The notes under the pieces: generated by a model | Database searches by the model: none | What the model saw: only the letters and a program-made list of their open reading frames with translations | What the model was told of the DNA's origin: nothing | Made by a program: the position numbers and the translations under genes | In this document: one piece after another, positions 4,520 through 6,090 of the stretch | Layout: each line of letters opens with the position of its first letter | Position numbering within the stretch: the stretch's first letter is position 1 | DNA from: Candidatus Hydrogenedentota bacterium | Lineage (GTDB): Bacteria; Hydrogenedentota; Hydrogenedentia; Hydrogenedentales; CAITNO01 | NCBI GenBank assembly: GCA_903822375.1 | Contig: CAIJOU010000043.1 | Coordinates: 1 to 6,090 of the forward strand | DNA length: 6,090 bases | Reading direction: 5' to 3'

Positions 4520-6090
4520 CTACGCCCTCGCCGCGTCGCGTATGGCGAGCAAGTCCTTCATGACCCCGAACAGCTCTTCCTTGTGGTCCCGCACGCCAAA
4601 GCTGTCGTGCAGGCGCTTGTAGACGGCGAAGAGCTTGCCGTAAACAGCCTCGTTTTCGCGGATGGGCGTGTAGACTTTCTCATCCACCCGGACCATGGCG
4701 GCCGCGGCCGCGTCGAAGTCCTTGTGCGCCCCGGCGGCGACAGCGCCGGCCATGGCCGCGCCGACGGCACAGGTCTGCGTGCTGGCGGAAATCTCAAGCG
4801 GACGACCCATCACGTCGGCGTAGATCTGCATGAGCAGCGCATTCTTGCCCGAGATGCCGCCGCAGTTGACGATGCGCTCGACCGGCACGCCGTATTCGAT
4901 GAAGCGCTCCATAATCACTCGCGCGCCGAAGGCCGTCGCCTCGATGAGCGCGCGGTAGATCTCCTCCGGCTTGGTGTGCAGCGTCATGCCGAGCACGGCG
5001 CCCGTAAGCCGCTGATCGACGAGCACGGTGCGGTTGCCGTTGTGCCAGTCCAGCGCGATGAGCCCGCTGGCGCCCGGCTTCATCGCGGCCGCCTTTGCGG
5101 TGAGCGACTCGTGTGTCTCACCCTCGGGCTTCATGCTGCTGACGAACCAGTTGAAGATGTCGCCCACGGCCGACTGGCCGGCCTCAAAGCCGAAGCAGCC
5201 GGGCAGGATAGATTCGGGAACGATGCCGCACAGACCCGGCACGTCGGGCACATCCTGGTCGAGCGGGGCCACCATCATGTCGCAGCAGGAGGTGCCGATG
5301 ATCTTGACCAGCACGCCGGGCCGGATGCCCGAACCGACCGCGCCCAGATGGGCGTCAAAGGCGCCCATCGCCACGGGCAACCCTTCGAGCAGGCCAAGCT
5401 TGGCGGCCCACTCGGCGGTGAGGCCGCCGGCCGCATCAGCCACGTCATAGGCCACCGCGGGCAGGGTCTGCTGTATGCGCACGAGGTCGGGGTCGAGCGC
5501 GCCGACAAATTCCGCATCGGGATAGCCGCCCCAGCCGGGATTGAGCATGGCCTTGTGGCCCGCGGCGCAGACGCAGCGCTTCACGACGGACGGATGGTCC
5601 GTGCCCGTGAGTACACCGGTCATCCAGTCCGCGTGTTCCAGCCACGTGTACGTGGCCGCAAAGACTTCGGGCGCCACGCGCTTGAAGCGCAGCAACTTGG
5701 ACCAGAACCATTCGGAGGAGTAGGTGCCGCCGCACTTGGCCAGGTAGTTGGGCCGCATCCTGGAGGCGAGCGCGGTGATTTCGGCCGCCTCGGCATGGCC
5801 CGTGTGGTCCTTCCACAGCCAGGCCATCGCGTTCGGGTCATTGCGGAAGGCGTCGGTTAGGGCGAGCGGCACGCCGTCCGCGTTGACCGGCAGCGGCGTC
5901 GAGCCGGTTGTGTCCACACCGATGCCCACCACGTCCGCCGGGGTGAAACCGGCCGTGGCCGCCGCCTGCCGCAGCGCGTCGGTCACCGTGGCAATGGTGC
6001 CGTCCAGGTAGTCCTGCGGATGCTGGCGGGCGAGGTCGGGATTCTTCGCGTCGATGACGACGCCCTTGTCGCCGGTCGGGTAGTTGAACA
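4520..6090 (-). CDS. araB: L-ribulokinase, N-terminus beyond the window
   Basis: Ribulokinase (EC 2.7.1.16) phosphorylates L-ribulose with ATP to L-ribulose 5-phosphate in L-arabinose catabolism, in the cytoplasm. The 522 visible residues match AraB of the FGGY kinase family and not just the family at large: 'GIGVDTTGSTPLPVNADG' (55-72), 'NAMAWLWKDHT' (86-96), 'GGTYSSEWFWSK' (120-131), 'AGHK', 'WGGYP', 'GAFDAHLGAVG' (242-252) with the expected catalytic Asp at visible residue 245, 'KIIGTSCCDMM' (262-272), 'FGFEAGQSAVGD' (299-310), 'LDWHNGNRT' (346-354) and 'TAFGAR' (385-390). The frame is open to the right edge, so the first 30-40 residues, including the N-terminal phosphate-binding loop, lie outside. 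Total length would be about 555-560, close to 566 in Escherichia coli. The GTG at 5986 is internal. No frameshift is seen. Partner genes such as araA or araD are not in the window. Confidence 0.95.
   Translation of the reverse strand, partial: FNYPTGDKGVVIDAKNPDLARQHPQDYLDGTIATVTDALRQAAATAGFTPADVVGIGVDTTGSTPLPVNADGVPLALTDAFRNDPNAMAWLWKDHTGHAEAAEITALASRMRPNYLAKCGGTYSSEWFWSKLLRFKRVAPEVFAATYTWLEHADWMTGVLTGTDHPSVVKRCVCAAGHKAMLNPGWGGYPDAEFVGALDPDLVRIQQTLPAVAYDVADAAGGLTAEWAAKLGLLEGLPVAMGAFDAHLGAVGSGIRPGVLVKIIGTSCCDMMVAPLDQDVPDVPGLCGIVPESILPGCFGFEAGQSAVGDIFNWFVSSMKPEGETHESLTAKAAAMKPGASGLIALDWHNGNRTVLVDQRLTGAVLGMTLHTKPEEIYRALIEATAFGARVIMERFIEYGVPVERIVNCGGISGKNALLMQIYADVMGRPLEISASTQTCAVGAAMAGAVAAGAHKDFDAAAAAMVRVDEKVYTPIRENEAVYGKLFAVYKRLHDSFGVRDHKEELFGVMKDLLAIRDAARA

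Noticed and set aside
4226..5860. 544-residue open frame on the plus strand opposite araB
   Set aside because: It is an antisense shadow of araB caused by GC-rich third positions; the araB frame matches its family along its length.

Overview
The window is high-GC bacterial chromosomal DNA with ordinary metabolic genes and an unusually structured set of intergenic spacers. No mobile-element gene, phage gene, CRISPR array, tRNA or rRNA was seen. The lineage cannot be fixed. The 447-residue membrane-anchored protein at 3079-4422, with its C-terminal 'YP.dL' and 'DP.tG.p..Y' motifs, resembles large families of uncharacterised proteins in Planctomycetota, PVC-related phyla and Hydrogenedentota, so I lean that way by inference only.

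Layout. (i) 2-433, plus strand: the C-terminal end of a gene entering from the left, perhaps a degenerate sugar-isomerase-like TIM barrel. (ii) 434-578: a convergent spacer almost filled by a cruciform-forming palindromic element (450-538), whose first hairpin plus T-run could terminate the left gene. (iii) 579-2435, minus strand: a complete CstA-family transporter (peptide or pyruvate uptake under carbon limitation), with a good ribosome binding site and a candidate promoter near 2549-2577. (iv) About 2580-3078: noncoding, packed with repeats. It holds an imperfect GGAC/GTCC inverted repeat, two near-identical 53-bp direct repeats each containing a perfect 11-bp-stem hairpin, and between them a 130-bp fold-back element with terminal inverted repeats. 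(v) 3079-4422, minus strand: the uncharacterised membrane-anchored protein. (vi) 4423-4519: a short spacer with a strong GC hairpin. (vii) 4520-6090, minus strand: L-ribulokinase (AraB), lacking its N-terminus at the window edge.

How the genes fit together. AraB phosphorylates L-ribulose in L-arabinose catabolism. The uncharacterised gene lies 97 bp downstream on the same strand and could be co-transcribed, but a hairpin lies between them. CstA is separated from that gene by about 640 bp, has its own candidate promoter, and is probably an independent unit. The most interesting content is the family of dispersed palindromic elements in the spacers, not the genes.
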